Positions 6,585-6,594 of a stretch of 6,594 nt of DNA are shown here, in pieces; the first letter of the stretch is position 1, and every line of letters starts with the position of its first letter. The stretch comes from a bacterium (GTDB lineage: Bacteria; Bacillota_I; Bacilli_A; Acholeplasmatales; JAEDCM01). A program made the position numbers and the translations under genes. Under the pieces are notes generated by a model. The model was given only the letters and a program-made list of their open reading frames with translations. It did not search any database and had not been told where the DNA came from. Location: assembly GCA_024695185.1 (NCBI GenBank), contig JAILIR010000009.1, positions 1-6,594 of the forward strand, given 5' to 3'.

Positions 6585-6594
6585 TTTATTATTA

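Noticed and set aside
1..6594. Mobile element, CRISPR array, toxin-antitoxin pair or defence system
   Set aside because: No transposase, integrase, direct-repeat array or terminal inverted repeats were seen; the genes are intact, co-oriented and mostly housekeeping.

Overview
The window looks like ordinary chromosome from a very AT-rich Gram-positive-type bacterium: a low-GC Firmicute or a relative of the Mollicutes (Erysipelotrichia or an uncultured Bacilli lineage would fit). The signs are strong A/T bias in codon wobble positions, SD sequences matching AAGGAGGTGAT, sigma-A-type TATAAT boxes and short hairpin-plus-T terminators. All five Trp codons in the intact genes are TGG and no TGA occurs in frame, so the genetic code is standard and not the mycoplasma code. 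Every stop codon is TAA or TAG. No genus can be named from the sequence alone. All genes lie on the + strand.

Positions 2-87 hold the last 15 codons of an upstream gene and its terminator. Positions 99-957 are a self-contained unit: promoter, a water-channel gene (aqpZ-like, with the complete water-type selectivity filter) and a strong terminator. Positions 964-1954 are a second unit: a promoter with a very short leader, then adenosine deaminase (add). No convincing terminator follows add.

An extended -10 promoter at 2006-2014 starts a tight three-gene run: priA (replication-restart helicase), fmt (Met-tRNA formyltransferase) and a six-helix membrane protein. The gaps are 11 and 13 bases and each gene has a good SD. 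priA-fmt adjacency is common in bacteria, but the peptide deformylase gene (def) often found between them is absent here, as is rsmB after fmt. The 3' end of the operon lies beyond the window.

The least ordinary item is the last gene (5274-6584). Its cytoplasmic C-terminal half resembles an HD-GYP/HD hydrolase domain, but the HD dyad, one further His ligand and the GYP motif are lost. It looks like a membrane-anchored pseudo-enzyme riding in a housekeeping operon. I saw no mobile element, CRISPR array, RNA gene or intergenic gap above 300 bases. The window is mostly core housekeeping sequence, so novelty claims are limited.
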